A DNA stretch of 64,000 nucleotides. Source: Azoarcus sp. Aa7 (GTDB taxonomy: Bacteria; Pseudomonadota; Gammaproteobacteria; Burkholderiales; Rhodocyclaceae). Location: positions 62,001 through 126,000 of the forward strand of contig NZ_QVLR01000009.1 in assembly GCF_014822185.1 (NCBI RefSeq), in the 5' to 3' direction. Shown here in pieces: positions 1 to 9,324 of the stretch. The notes under the pieces were generated by a model. The model ran no database searches and had not been told where the DNA came from. It saw only the letters and a list, made by a program, of their open reading frames with translations. Positions within the stretch are counted from its first letter, which is position 1. Each line of letters begins with the position of its first letter. The translations under genes and the position numbers were made by a program.

Positions 1-903
1 CCCCTGCAGCAGCGGCCCGATCGCGACCGCGCCGCCGACGCGCTCGGCCAGCTTGTAGCCGATGTTGCCCGCCTCGAGGTTCGGGAAGACCAGCACGTTC
101 GCCCGCCCCTTCACCTGGGACTCCGGCAGCTTGCGGTTCGCGATCTCGGCGACGATCGCCGCGTCGAGTTGCACGTCGCCGTCGATCGCGAGTCCGGGGC
201 GCATCTCGCGCACGCGCTGTGCGGCGGTCACCACCTTATCCACGGCCGCATGCTTCGCGCTGCCGCTCGTCGAGAACGACAGCATCGCGACACGCGGCTC
301 CTCCATCAGCAGGCTGCGCGCGCTGTCCGCGGCGGCCATCGCGATCTCGGACAGCTCCTCGGCATCCGGCTCGACCACCAGCCCGCAGTCGGAAAAGATC
401 AGCCCCCCCTTGAGGCTGTGGAAGGGTTCGCACAGCATCATCAGGAAGAAGCTCGACACGAGCTTGCACGACGGGTTCAGTCCGATGATCTGGATCGCAT
501 TGCGCACCACGTCGGCGGTCGTGCGCACCGCGCCCGACACCGATCCGTCGGCGTGGCCCAGGCGCACCATCAGGTTTGCGAAGCACAACGGGTCGAGCAC
601 GTCGTGCTGTGCCTGTTCCAGCGTCATGCCCTTGTGCGCGCGCAGGCGCAGCAGCACCCGCACGAAACCCTCGGTGAGATGCGAGCGCGCCGGATCGACC
701 AGCTCGATATCCGCCAGATCCAGCCCCTCACGGAAGGCACACGCCTCTATCGCGGCGCAGCTGCCGACGAGGACGATCTTCGCCGTGCCTTCGCGCGTCG
801 CGCGCACCGCGGCCTGCAGCACGCGCGGATCGTCGCCCTCGCTGAGGACGATCCGCTTCGGTGCCGCACGCGCCGTTTCGATGATCCGGTTGATCGCTTT
901 CAT
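1..903 (-). CDS. pta: phosphate acetyltransferase (5' part, cut by window start)
   Basis: Converts acetyl-CoA and phosphate to acetyl phosphate and CoA in the cytoplasm. The visible 301 N-terminal residues read as a PTA/PTB-family enzyme: an opening like MKAINRIIETARAAPKRIVL, then SEGDDPRVLQAA, and further on GLNPSCKLVSSFFLMM, which is typical of the phosphate acetyl/butyryltransferase domain. Translation is open to base 1, so the C-terminus lies outside the window. The ATG at 901-903 has a modest GGTGAG ribosome site just upstream. A hairpin with a U-run sits directly before that site (914-960). Phosphate butyryltransferase is the main alternative; the length seen and the sequence favour Pta. 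Confidence 0.85.
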   Translation of the reverse strand, partial: MKAINRIIETARAAPKRIVLSEGDDPRVLQAAVRATREGTAKIVLVGSCAAIEACAFREGLDLADIELVDPARSHLTEGFVRVLLRLRAHKGMTLEQAQHDVLDPLCFANLMVRLGHADGSVSGAVRTTADVVRNAIQIIGLNPSCKLVSSFFLMMLCEPFHSLKGGLIFSDCGLVVEPDAEELSEIAMAAADSARSLLMEEPRVAMLSFSTSGSAKHAAVDKVVTAAQRVREMRPGLAIDGDVQLDAAIVAEIANRKLPESQVKGRANVLVFPNLEAGNIGYKLAERVGGAVAIGPLLQG

Positions 904-1255
904 TCTGCTCACCAAAAAAATGCCGGAACCGCAGGGGTTGGGAGACGACACGGTTCCGGCCAGGTAACGGCCCCGTCCGGGTATGCGGGGCCGTGGAGGG
1001 AAATACCAAGGATGGAGCACCGCCGGAGGTGCGACGCAGGTCACGCGCCCGCCGACGTCGTCGCCCGCATGCCGGTCAGACACGGGGGCGGCAACACGCA
1101 TCAACAGCTTCAATTACAAACAATTTCGATACGATTAGTTCCGTTATTCGAAACTTGATCGAACTTTAGATGTAAACCCAGGGGCGGTCAACTAACATTC
1201 TTATAAACCGGTACGTGGTGTATTATTTATCGAAACTCATCTCATCGAGGTCACC
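904..1255. other. divergent pta / iclR-type intergenic region (352 bp)
   Basis: The pta side is GC-rich and holds two adjacent stem-loops: 969-993 (CGGCCCC / GGGGCCG arms) and the terminator-like hairpin at 914-960. The regulator side (1110-1240) is AT-rich and carries several TCGAAAC-like words (1147-1154, 1157-1164, 1228-1235, and inverted near 1123-1131). IclR proteins usually bind such palindromic words near their own promoters, so this may be the autoregulatory operator; that is inference. A possible -10 TATTAT lies at 1221-1226. Confidence 0.4.
914..960 (-). terminator. terminator-like hairpin in the pta leader
   Basis: On the minus strand a perfect 10-bp stem (GCCGGAACCG paired with CGGTTCCGGC, 922-931 with 951-960) with a 19-nt loop is followed by a run of seven T (914-920). 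The pta start codon lies 11 bases beyond the run. No minus-strand gene lies upstream, so this is not the end of a preceding CDS. It could be an attenuator of pta or the 3' end of a small RNA. Confidence 0.55.
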
Positions 1256-2074
1256 ATGAAGATCACCCGCAGCTCCGGATCGGAGCCCGCCCGCATCGAC
1301 GGCGACACCCCGACCATGCGGCTTTTCAGCCTGCTGGAAGTCATCGCAGCCAAGGACCAGACCTTCTCGCTGCAGGGCCTCGTCGAGGAAACGGGATTGC
1401 CCAAACCCACGCTGCACCGCATGCTGCAGCAGCTCGAATCGGAGGGGCTGCTGCATCGCGAAGGCGATGGTCGGCACTACAGCACCGGCGTGCGCCTGCG
1501 CCGCCTCGCGGAGAACCTGCTGCTCAACAGCACCACCCACGGCGCGCGCCATGTCGTGCTGCGCCAGCTGGTCGAAGAGGTCGGCGAGAGCTGCAACATC
1601 ACGGCCTTCTCGGGCAGCGAAGTGATGTACCTCGACCGCCTCGAATCGACCGCGCCGCTGCGCTTCTACCTGCATCCGGGTTCGCGCGTGCCGGCCCACT
1701 GCTCCGCCACCGGCAAGCTGTTCCTCGCCCAGATGACGCCCGCCCAGCGCCGGCGCCTGCTCGCCTCCGCGCCGCTGGAAAAGTTCACGCCGAACACGAT
1801 CACCGATCCGGGCGCCCTCGAACGCGAGATCGAGGAGGTCAAGCGCAACGGCTACGCGCTCGACAACGAGGAATTCCTGCCCGGCCTGCTGTGCATCGGC
1901 GTCCTCGTTCCGACGCAGCGCAAGCAGTCCAACATGGGCCTCGCGATCCAGGCGCCGATCATGCGGCTCACGCGCGAAAAGGCCTTGCAGTTCCTGCCTG
2001 CCCTGCAGCGCGCCGCAACGGCGCTCGCCAGCATCGAAGGGAACGAACCGGACGCGGAGGAGGCGGAGGCCTGA
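1256..2074 (+). CDS. IclR-family transcriptional regulator
   Basis: A 272-residue DNA-binding regulator. The N-terminal winged helix-turn-helix (about residues 20-80) contains TFSLQGLVEETGLPKPTLHR, followed by the linker and the IclR effector domain (about 90-260) with YLDRLES and the family segment RVPAHCSATGKLFLA around the conserved Cys. The start is set by GAGG at 1247-1250, five bases before ATG. It is divergent from pta, and IclR proteins often control a neighbouring divergent gene, but no metabolic target can be assigned here. The C-terminal tail is acidic (EPDAEEAEA). Confidence 0.88.
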   Translation: MKITRSSGSEPARIDGDTPTMRLFSLLEVIAAKDQTFSLQGLVEETGLPKPTLHRMLQQLESEGLLHREGDGRHYSTGVRLRRLAENLLLNSTTHGARHVVLRQLVEEVGESCNITAFSGSEVMYLDRLESTAPLRFYLHPGSRVPAHCSATGKLFLAQMTPAQRRRLLASAPLEKFTPNTITDPGALEREIEEVKRNGYALDNEEFLPGLLCIGVLVPTQRKQSNMGLAIQAPIMRLTREKALQFLPALQRAATALASIEGNEPDAEEAEA

Positions 2075-2095
2075 GGCTTCCCGCGGCCCGGCCGA

Positions 2096-2656
2096 TCAGG
2101 AACGCGTGGATCGATGGCGTCGCGCCCGTGACGCCCGGCGGCCCCACACGAACACGTACTGGGCGCCCGACCACACGATGGTCACGAAGGTCGCCAGCGT
2201 CAGGACGAAGATCCACGTGCCGCCGTCCACGAAGCCAGCACCGATCGCGAGGATGCTCGCGAGCAGCAGGAATTCCAGCGCCGTGTTGAGCTTCGATACC
2301 GTGCTCGGCGCCATTTCCACCGTCCCGATCAGGTAGTGATACGCGAGCGCCCCGCCGACAATCACGAGGTCCCGCGTCACGACGGCGGCGGCGAGCCACC
2401 ACGGCAGCCGCCCGTCGAAGGCCAGCAGCAGCGTCACCGTGAGCATCGTCAGCTTGTCGGCGACCGGATCGGCGATCGCGCCGAAACGCGTGCGCAGGTT
2501 CCAGCGGCGCGCGATCACGCCGTCGGCGAGATCCGACAGCGCCGAGACGATGAAGAGTGCCAGCGCGATCCCGAACTCGCCCTGGCGCAGCAGTGCGGCA
2601 AGCGGCGGAATCAACGCGACACGCAGCAGCGTGATGGTGTTGGGGACGTTGGGCAT
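2096..2656 (-). CDS. CDP-alcohol phosphatidyltransferase family protein (PgsA-like)
   Basis: A 186-residue integral membrane enzyme of phospholipid synthesis that transfers a phosphatidyl group from CDP-diacylglycerol to an alcohol. The full catalytic signature is present: D42, D45-G46, A49-R50, G59, D63 and D67. Several hydrophobic segments follow. The ATG at 2656 (MPNVPNTITLLR) is preferred because PgsA-like proteins begin this way; an in-frame ATG 33 bases upstream would add a non-homologous tail. Its length matches phosphatidylglycerophosphate synthase, but the acceptor alcohol cannot be read from sequence, so no symbol is given. It converges with the IclR gene. Confidence 0.85.
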   Translation of the reverse strand: MPNVPNTITLLRVALIPPLAALLRQGEFGIALALFIVSALSDLADGVIARRWNLRTRFGAIADPVADKLTMLTVTLLLAFDGRLPWWLAAAVVTRDLVIVGGALAYHYLIGTVEMAPSTVSKLNTALEFLLLASILAIGAGFVDGGTWIFVLTLATFVTIVWSGAQYVFVWGRRASRARRHRSTRS

Positions 2657-2741
2657 GTGGCCGGACCACCGTGGGCTCGTCGCCCACATTATGCATGGTC
2701 GGCCGCCGCGCTCCGCCGATGCTGCGGCGCGGTGCCCGGTA

Positions 2742-4604
2742 CTAACGCACGAAGCGCCTGCTTTCGCGCACCACCTCGTCGAGCAGCGCCTGCTTCTCCG
2801 CCAGCACCTGCTTGCCTTCCTCGCGCGCGACCGGGTGGTCCTGCGCGTCGAACACGCTGTAGCGGAAGAAGGAGCTGCGCGTATAGGGGAAGGAGATCTT
2901 GTGTTCGCCGTCGAAGATGCCCATGAAGTCGTACTCGCCCAGCACGAGGTTGTCCGCGGTGTGATCGAGCGTATCCGCGGAGCTGTAGCTGCGCGACGGC
3001 GCGGTGACGCCGAGGTATTCGAGCAGCGTCGGCGAAATCTGCAGATGCGAGGTGCGGTGCGTGACGACCTGCGGCTGCTGGCCCGGCATGCGGATCACCA
3101 GCGGCACGCGGATCTGCTCCTCGGGGAAGGTGTTGCCGTGGCCGTGGCCCCAGTGGCCCTTCTCCATGAATTCCTCGCCGTGGTCGCCGGTGAACAGGAT
3201 CACCGTGTTATCCAGTTCACCCTGCGCCCGCAGGTGCTCCAGCAGGCGTCCGATCTGCGCATCGACGTGATGCGCGGCGTTGATGTAGCGCGCGTGGATC
3301 GCGTCGATGTTGTCGCGCAGGTCGAGTTTCATGTAGTCGAGCTGACGCAGGTAGTCCTGGCGCAGCGCGGTTTCCTCCGGGAAGGTGTAGGGCGCGTGGG
3401 TCGACTCGAAGAACATGAAACCGTAGAAGGGCTGGTCGGCATGGCGACGGTCGAACTTGCCGATCAGGTCGTCGATGTTCTGCGCGTCGCGCCGCCACGG
3501 TTCGCCCTTCTGCAGTTCCTGCAGGTTCGCCTCGGGCACGCCGGTGAACACCGTGTGGCGCAGCTCCGGGTAGTCGAAGCTCTGGCTGGTGTGGATCGCG
3601 AGCTGGTAGTCGTGGTCGCGCAGGAAGTTCATCAGCGCGGGGGCGACGCGCTGCCGCTCGAAGCTGTACCAGTACGGCGCATACAGGCCGTAGAACATCG
3701 AGAACAGGCCCATGCGCGTGCGGTTGCCGCCGCTGTAGTGCTGCTCGTAGCGCGTACCCTGCTGCGACAGCTTCCACAGGTTGGGCGTGATCTCGGGGCT
3801 CAGCAGATCCCAGCGGAACGATTCGCCGACCAGCATGATGAGGTTGGGCCGCTTCGCGACCTCCTTCGCGGGGAGATCGTGGCCGGGGTAATCGACGGTG
3901 CCGCCCGCGAGACGCAGCTCCTTCACCGCTGCCTGCTCGATGCCCATGCGCTTGAACACCTTGCGCGCGCCGGTGTGCAGGTGGAAGGGAATCGCCTCGG
4001 CCGCCTGCAGGTAGTCCTCCTTGCCGACGTGCTCGCTGTAGGCATACACCACCTCCTCCACCGAGAGCACCGAAAACAGCACCATCACGGCGGTGACGAG
4101 GGAGCGCGGCGACGGCGCCCAGCCATGCGTCGCGTGGCGGTACAGCAGCACCAGCGCGGCGGCGCACAGGACCGGGAAGACGGACACCTGCATCGCCAAC
4201 GAACGCGTCGTCGCCTCGGTCGCGCCCAACGCCTCGACGCCGCCCGGCGTCGTGAGCAGGTTCCACACGAAGGCGTTGAAGTGGAACTGGTACAGCTCGT
4301 ACAGGCGGTAATCCGCAAAGATCGCCAGCAGCACGGCGCTGCCGCCGACGAAGGCCGCTGCGTAGGGCAACCGTACCCGCCATCCGGGGATGCTGCGCAG
4401 CAGCCGGGCCAGCGCCGAGCTGAGGATCCACAGCGGCGCAACGTACAAGGCCGCGTAGCCCGCCGTCGCCGCGACGAGGAACATGCGGGCGCCGGCCGAC
4501 GCCACTTCGGCATGCGGCCAGAAGAGCGCGATCATCGCGAAAACCGCGACGTAGAGCAGCGCGTAGTAGCGTCGCAGCACGAGCTGGGTCTGGGTGAAAG
4601 GCAT
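2742..4604 (-). CDS. YejM-like (DUF3413-type) membrane sulfatase-fold protein, paralogue 1
   Basis: An inner-membrane protein of 620 residues: about five N-terminal transmembrane segments (to about residue 190), then a periplasmic alkaline-phosphatase-superfamily domain. Visible motifs are LVGESFRWD (metal-site strand), the SGGNRTRMGLFSMFYG block with a candidate nucleophile Thr296, FFESTHAPY, NAAHHVD and GDHGEEF (473-479). The family includes YejM/PbgA, which senses lipopolysaccharide, and phosphoethanolamine or phosphoglycerol transferases. ATG 4604 is chosen over GTG 4640 because it has a GGGA ribosome site. A paralogue lies at 49875-51755, and both genes carry the same kind of upstream operator array. 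The substrate is unknown. Confidence 0.8.
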   Translation of the reverse strand: MPFTQTQLVLRRYYALLYVAVFAMIALFWPHAEVASAGARMFLVAATAGYAALYVAPLWILSSALARLLRSIPGWRVRLPYAAAFVGGSAVLLAIFADYRLYELYQFHFNAFVWNLLTTPGGVEALGATEATTRSLAMQVSVFPVLCAAALVLLYRHATHGWAPSPRSLVTAVMVLFSVLSVEEVVYAYSEHVGKEDYLQAAEAIPFHLHTGARKVFKRMGIEQAAVKELRLAGGTVDYPGHDLPAKEVAKRPNLIMLVGESFRWDLLSPEITPNLWKLSQQGTRYEQHYSGGNRTRMGLFSMFYGLYAPYWYSFERQRVAPALMNFLRDHDYQLAIHTSQSFDYPELRHTVFTGVPEANLQELQKGEPWRRDAQNIDDLIGKFDRRHADQPFYGFMFFESTHAPYTFPEETALRQDYLRQLDYMKLDLRDNIDAIHARYINAAHHVDAQIGRLLEHLRAQGELDNTVILFTGDHGEEFMEKGHWGHGHGNTFPEEQIRVPLVIRMPGQQPQVVTHRTSHLQISPTLLEYLGVTAPSRSYSSADTLDHTADNLVLGEYDFMGIFDGEHKISFPYTRSSFFRYSVFDAQDHPVAREEGKQVLAEKQALLDEVVRESRRFVR

Positions 4605-4666
4605 GTAGGGTTTCCCGGTGCGTGGTTCGGACGGATTCACAATCGCGACAGGATGGAGCGGGCGCC

Positions 4667-4705
4667 GTCAAACGCCCGTCGAACGCATGTCAAGACATCG
4701 TGAAA
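4667..4705 (-). promoter_or_regulatory. four-fold 11-bp-spaced operator array upstream of YejM-like paralogue 1
   Basis: Read on the minus strand, four half-sites TTTCAC, CTTGAC, TTCGAC and TTTGAC are separated by exactly five bases each (starts on the plus strand 4667, 4678, 4689, 4700). Eleven-base direct repeats like this are the usual binding pattern of OmpR-family response regulators. The array ends 62 bp before the start codon at 4604. It matches the array at 49791-49829. Confidence 0.65.
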
Positions 4706-4733
4706 TTCGCCCGCCCCGCGCACGGGACGCACC

Positions 4734-6029
4734 CTACCCCGCCCGGGTCGCCAGCAATGTCAGCGCATGCAGCAACAACCCGATCGCACCACCCACCAGC
4801 GTGCCGTTCACGCGGATGAACTGCAGGTCGCGCCCCACGCTCAGCTCCAGCTCGCGCACCAGGTCCTCGTCCTTCCAGCCGCGGATCGTCGACGCGATGT
4901 GGTCCGCCAGCCCGTCGCGAAAATCGTCCGCGAGCGCGACGACGGCCGACTGCAGGTGCTCGTCGAGCGATTCGTGCAGCGCCGGATTGGCGGCGAGGGT
5001 CGCCCCGAAGGCCATCGCGGCGCTGCGCAGCCGGGTCGCCAGATGCGAGTCGGCGCGCTGCAGATCGCTGCGCAGCCACGACTTCATATCGTCCCACAGG
5101 CCGTTCAGGTACTCCGCCATCGCCGGGTGCGCGAGCATGTCGCGCTTGGCGGCCTCGATGCGCGCCGCCAGGTCCGCGTCCGTCTTCAGGCGCTCGATGA
5201 ATTCCGCGACCGATTCGTCGAACGCCTGCCGGCGCGGATGCTGCGGGTCGTCGCCGATGTCGTGCAGCCAGCCGTTGATGCCGCGCACGATGCTCCCCGC
5301 GATGCGGCGCGAGAATTCCTCGGTGTCGGTCACGAGACCCACCGTCCGCAGCACCTTCGGATATTCCTTGCCCGCCACCTCGACGATCATCGCCGCGAAC
5401 GCCGCCTGCACGTCCGGGTCGTCCAGCCAGCGCGCCAGGCGCGCGAGCGCGGCGTCCAGCACCTCCTGATGGCGATCGTCGGCCGTCAGCGCATCGAGGA
5501 TCTTTCCCGACATCGCCGACAGGTCCATCTCCTTCAGCCGCCCGCGGATCGCCGCGGCAAGAAACCGCCGCACGCGCGCATCGTCGATGAAGTCCAGCCA
5601 GCCGGCAAGCGCCGACGCGAGCTTCCCGGCGATCAGCGCGGCGTTGTCCGGCTGCTGCAACCACAGCGCGAGGTGGCCGGCCGGATCGAAGGCGCGCATC
5701 TTGCGCACGATGGTGTCGGTGGCGAGGAACTTGTCGCGGATGAAAGCCGCCAGGTTGCCGGCGATGCGGTCCTTGTTCGCCGGGATGATCGCCGTGTGCG
5801 GGATCGGCAGGCCCAGCGGATGGCGGAACAGCGCGACGACGGCGAACCAGTCGGCGAGCGCGCCGATCATCGCCGCCTCGGCGAAGGCCGCGACCCAGCC
5901 CCAGATGCCCGCGCCGTGCTGCAGGCGCGCCAGCACGAACAGCAGCGTCACCGTCGCGAGCAGCGCCAGCGCCACCCGCTTCATTTTCGCCAGCTCGCGG
6001 GCCTTGAGCGCGGCCGCCGACCCGCTCAT
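4734..6029 (-). CDS. DUF445 family membrane protein (YjiN-like)
   Basis: A 431-residue protein of the DUF445 family, whose function is not established. Two hydrophobic N-terminal segments (about residues 18-60) contain the family signature GALADWFAVVALFRHPLGLPIPHTAI followed by IPANKDRIAGNLAAFI (shown here as separate pieces). A long helical middle region with repeated YLNGLWDDMK / IRGWKDEDLV-type elements follows, then a C-terminal hydrophobic hairpin. ATG 6029 (MSGSAAALK) fits the family N-terminus better than the longer frame. It may share a transcript with nothing obvious; the next gene downstream has its own promoter array. Confidence 0.8.
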   Translation of the reverse strand: MSGSAAALKARELAKMKRVALALLATVTLLFVLARLQHGAGIWGWVAAFAEAAMIGALADWFAVVALFRHPLGLPIPHTAIIPANKDRIAGNLAAFIRDKFLATDTIVRKMRAFDPAGHLALWLQQPDNAALIAGKLASALAGWLDFIDDARVRRFLAAAIRGRLKEMDLSAMSGKILDALTADDRHQEVLDAALARLARWLDDPDVQAAFAAMIVEVAGKEYPKVLRTVGLVTDTEEFSRRIAGSIVRGINGWLHDIGDDPQHPRRQAFDESVAEFIERLKTDADLAARIEAAKRDMLAHPAMAEYLNGLWDDMKSWLRSDLQRADSHLATRLRSAAMAFGATLAANPALHESLDEHLQSAVVALADDFRDGLADHIASTIRGWKDEDLVRELELSVGRDLQFIRVNGTLVGGAIGLLLHALTLLATRAG

Positions 6030-6579
6030 GCCGCCACCCCCGGCCCGAACCCGGAACAAACTCTCACAGTCCTGGAAAGCACACCTGCCATACTTCCGCG
6101 CTCCATGCCTCCGCACCATGCATTCAGCTTACACGCGCAAGCGCCGCACCGGACAGCACCCCGGTTTCGCGGCCCCGAAACGGATCACCCCACCGCGACC
6201 TTTCCTTACGTCGTGCGGCGGGCGCCATTCGTCGGCGGTGAAGTTGTAACAGGAGTCCCTTCGCGCTACATAGCGAAGGCCGCAGACCGCGCTCCACATG
6301 CTTCTCGGGCCAGCGGCGCCGGCACCGGAGGGGAAACCTTGCGGTCGCCTGGATTATGAAACATTTGCTTACATCCTCGCCTTTACCCCCTCCGAATGAG
6401 GATTAAACTAGCACTTGCAAATACGCGGGAATTTTTACCACGCCAATATGTTCACAGGACGGAGGCAGGCGGATCGCCCAGGCTCCGGGAACGAACAGGC
6501 GGCACCAACGGTAAGCATTTCCCGCAACGACGAAACAACGTCCCGAATTTCCCTGTAGAAGCTTGTTAGGAGACTGCAC
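6030..6579. other. 550-bp intergenic region upstream of the RTX gene
   Basis: No convincing gene is seen on either strand. The right half (6355-6430) is more AT-rich than its surroundings and probably contains the RTX promoter, though no strong -35/-10 pair stands out. A 7-bp inverted repeat (CCTTCGC 6258-6264, GCGAAGG 6273-6279) has no U-run. The region may be a long 5' leader. Confidence 0.4.
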
Positions 6580-8199
6580 ATGGCAACGATCACTACCACC
6601 CTGACCCATGACCAGGTTGAAGACCTGGTCGGCGACATCAGTTCTGCCACGATCATTGGCACACCTACGGCGACCGAGATCACGCTCAGCCTGACCTATC
6701 AGGGCGACGACCTGCCGCATGCCAGCACCCTCGTGATCACCGGCACCTCCCTCAGCAGCGACCTCAGCAGCGGCACGATCACCAGCCTCAACTTCCGCGA
6801 TGCGGGCGATGCTTCGCTGCTTCTGATCGCCGACCTGTCGCTTTCGACGACCGATCTGAACGCGATGCTTGCCGATACCGAGCTGTTCGAGGACTTCGTG
6901 GACCACATGGTCCCCGGCCTTGAATTCGACGATCACGGCGGCCACAAGGACGACGACACCTACAACGGCACCGGCGGCGATGACACCGTCCACTACGACG
7001 ATTCCTCGAAGAAGGTGACGGTCAACCTCACGAGCGGCACGTCCCGCGGCCAGGGCAATGACACGCTCGTCAGCATCGAGAACGTCGTCGGCTCGCGCGG
7101 CAGCGACAGCATCACCGGCAGTGACGTCAACAACGAACTCGACGGCAACGACGGCAACGACAAGATCTTCGGCCTGGCCGGCGACGACGACATCCTCGGC
7201 GGCAAGGGCAACGACCACCTCGACGGTGGTACCGGTGACGACGTCATCGAGGGCGGCGACGGCAACGACAAGCTGTTCGGCCGCGAAGGCTTCGACGACC
7301 TGATCGGCGGCAAGGGCAACGACCACCTCGACGGCGGCGCCGATGACGACTTCCTCGACGGCGGCGACGGCAACGACAAACTCACCGGCGGCGACGGCAA
7401 CGACGAGATCCTCGGCGGCAACGGCAACGACAACATCATTGCCGGGGCAGGCCTCAACGAGGTCTTCGGCGACGGCGGCAACGACAAGATCACCGCCGGT
7501 GACGACGCCGACATCATCGACGGCGGCTCGGGCAACGACACGATCATGTCCGGCGGCGGCAACGACACCATCTTCGGCGGATCCGGCAAGGACAACATCA
7601 AGGCCGGCGCGGGCGACGACTTCATCGACGGCGGCGCGAATGCCGACAACATGGCCGGCGGCGCGGGCAACGACACCTACGTGGTCGACAACGCCAAGGA
7701 CAAGATCGTCGAGAAGGCCGGCGAAGGTTCCGACACGGTCGTGTCCTCGTCCGACTTCAGCCTCGCCAAGCTGGTCAACGTCGAGAACATCACGCTGACG
7801 GGCTCGGCCGACAGCGACGCCACGGGCAACGCCGGCGCCAACGTCCTGAACGGTAACGAGGGCGCCAACGTCCTCACCGGCGGCGCGGGTGCCGACATCT
7901 TCGTGTTCGACAATTTCGGCGGTGTGGACACCATCACCGACTTCGTCCATGGCACCGACACCATCGCGTTCGACAACAGCGTGTTCACCGCCCTGACGAC
8001 GGATGGCGACCTCGCGGCCGGCAACTTCGTCAGCGGCGCAGGTGCCGTCGCCCTCGACGGCGATGACGTCCTCGTCTTCGACAGCACCAGCGGCGCGCTG
8101 TACTACGACGCGGACGGCAACGCGGCCGGCGCGGCAGTGCTCATCGCCAACGTCAATGTCGGCTCGGGCCTCGCCTTCGACGACGTCACCGTCATCTAA
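6580..8199 (+). CDS. RTX calcium-binding repeat protein, probable type I secretion substrate
   Basis: A 539-residue acidic protein without an N-terminal signal peptide. Residues 1-115 form a unique N-terminal region. Residues about 172-368 are a run of GGxGxDxUx nonapeptide repeats (for example [27 protein letters not shown]), which bind Ca2+ and form a parallel beta-roll. The C-terminal part ([31 protein letters not shown]) resembles the secretion region of type I substrates, which is uncleaved. TAGGAG at 6567-6572 sets the start. No ABC exporter, HlyD or TolC gene is nearby, so it must use a distant system. The role could be adhesion, S-layer-like surface coating or an enzyme-less matrix protein. 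Confidence 0.85.
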   Translation: MATITTTLTHDQVEDLVGDISSATIIGTPTATEITLSLTYQGDDLPHASTLVITGTSLSSDLSSGTITSLNFRDAGDASLLLIADLSLSTTDLNAMLADTELFEDFVDHMVPGLEFDDHGGHKDDDTYNGTGGDDTVHYDDSSKKVTVNLTSGTSRGQGNDTLVSIENVVGSRGSDSITGSDVNNELDGNDGNDKIFGLAGDDDILGGKGNDHLDGGTGDDVIEGGDGNDKLFGREGFDDLIGGKGNDHLDGGADDDFLDGGDGNDKLTGGDGNDEILGGNGNDNIIAGAGLNEVFGDGGNDKITAGDDADIIDGGSGNDTIMSGGGNDTIFGGSGKDNIKAGAGDDFIDGGANADNMAGGAGNDTYVVDNAKDKIVEKAGEGSDTVVSSSDFSLAKLVNVENITLTGSADSDATGNAGANVLNGNEGANVLTGGAGADIFVFDNFGGVDTITDFVHGTDTIAFDNSVFTALTTDGDLAAGNFVSGAGAVALDGDDVLVFDSTSGALYYDADGNAAGAAVLIANVNVGSGLAFDDVTVI

Positions 8200-8217
8200 G
8201 TCGCGACAGGCTCACCC

Positions 8218-8263
8218 CGGGGCAAGCACTCCCGCCACTCTGGCGGGGTGCTTGCCCCGTTTC
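8218..8263 (+). terminator. rho-independent terminator of the RTX gene
   Basis: A 19-bp stem with one bulged T (arms 8218-8237 and 8241-8259) and a three-base loop is followed by TTTCC. It starts 18 bases after the RTX stop codon. Confidence 0.85.
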
Positions 8264-8283
8264 CGTTCACGGCGGCGCCGTCC

Positions 8284-9273
8284 TCAGGCCCCGCGCCCCT
8301 CGGCCGCAGTCTCCGCCGCGCCCGCGCTCCGGCGCAACGACAGCACGATCGCGCCCCCGATGATCGCTGCCACGACGCCAAGCGACACCGCCGCCGGGAT
8401 CTTGATCACGTCGACGAGCAGCATCTTCGTGCCGATGAACACCAGCACCAGCGCCAGGCCGTACTTCAGCAGCGAGAAGCGGTCGGCCATGCCCGCCAGC
8501 AGGAAGTACATCGCCCGCAGGCCCAGGATCGCGAACACGTTGGACGTCAGCACGATGAAGGGGTCGGTCGTGATCGCGAAGATCGCGGGGATCGAATCGA
8601 CCGCGAAGATCACGTCGGAGGCCTCCACCAGCACCAGCGCGAGGAACAGCGGCGTCACGTAGCGCACGAGGCGCCCGCTTTCGTGGCGCATGACGAAGAA
8701 GCGCTCGCCCTCGAGGCGCTCCGTGATGCGCATGTGCCCGCGCAGCCAGCGGATCAACGGATTGTTCGCAAGGTCCGGCTGCGCCTCGGCGAACCACCAC
8801 ATCTTCACGCCGGTGAGCAGCAGGAAGGCGCCGAACACGTACAGGATCCAGTGGAACTTCGCGATCAGCCACACGCCGGCGAAGATCATCGCCGTACGCA
8901 GCACGATCGCGCCGATCACGCCGAACGCCAGCACGCGCTTCTGCAGCTCCAGCGGCACGGCGAAGAAGCCGAACAGCATCAGCCACACGAACAGGTTGTC
9001 GACCGCGAGCGACTTCTCGATCAGGTAGCCGGTGAGGAATTCCAGCGCCTTCTGGTTCGCGACCTCACGCCCGAGCGAACCGTCTAGATAGCCCCACAGG
9101 CCGGCCGCAAACGCGAGTGAAACGGCCACCCAGACCGCAGACCATGTCGCCGCTTCGCGAAAGCTCACGCGATGCTGCCGCCCGCCGCCGACGACGAACA
9201 GGTCCACCGCGAGCATCGCCAGCACGATGCTGAAGAAGCCCGTCCACATCCACCATGTTCCGATCGTTTCCAT
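8284..9273 (-). CDS. TerC-family integral membrane protein (probable Mn2+ exporter, Alx/MeeF type)
   Basis: A 329-residue polytopic membrane protein of the TerC family. It has about nine hydrophobic segments and the family acidic motifs: [10 protein letters not shown] near residue 90, [19 protein letters not shown] near 218-236, and [10 protein letters not shown] near 290. Several members (Alx, MeeF, YceF/YkoY) export manganese. The upstream yybP-ykoY riboswitch, an Mn2+ sensor, supports that role strongly here. AGGAGG at 9281-9286 is an optimal ribosome site for ATG 9273. It has its own promoter inside the end of the kinase gene upstream. Confidence 0.9.
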   Translation of the reverse strand: METIGTWWMWTGFFSIVLAMLAVDLFVVGGGRQHRVSFREAATWSAVWVAVSLAFAAGLWGYLDGSLGREVANQKALEFLTGYLIEKSLAVDNLFVWLMLFGFFAVPLELQKRVLAFGVIGAIVLRTAMIFAGVWLIAKFHWILYVFGAFLLLTGVKMWWFAEAQPDLANNPLIRWLRGHMRITERLEGERFFVMRHESGRLVRYVTPLFLALVLVEASDVIFAVDSIPAIFAITTDPFIVLTSNVFAILGLRAMYFLLAGMADRFSLLKYGLALVLVFIGTKMLLVDVIKIPAAVSLGVVAAIIGGAIVLSLRRSAGAAETAAEGRGA

Positions 9274-9324
9274 GAGATTCCCTCCTTGCCGGATCCGCCA
9301 GCCCGTCCTGCCCGCGCCGCAGGC

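Noticed and set aside
3217-4671. Overlapping long frame on the minus strand within the YejM-like gene
   Set aside because: Arg/Ala/Pro-rich out-of-frame product; the real frame has membrane helices and sulfatase motifs.
6258-6279. Inverted repeat upstream of the RTX gene as a terminator or riboswitch
   Set aside because: Only seven base pairs, no U-run, and no conserved riboswitch core sequence nearby.
6403-7950. A 515-codon open frame on the minus strand opposite the RTX gene
   Set aside because: It mirrors the repetitive GGC-GGC-AAC-GAC codons of the RTX repeats and yields a low-complexity Val/Ala/Glu product. The plus-strand frame has an SD, a terminator and a known fold.
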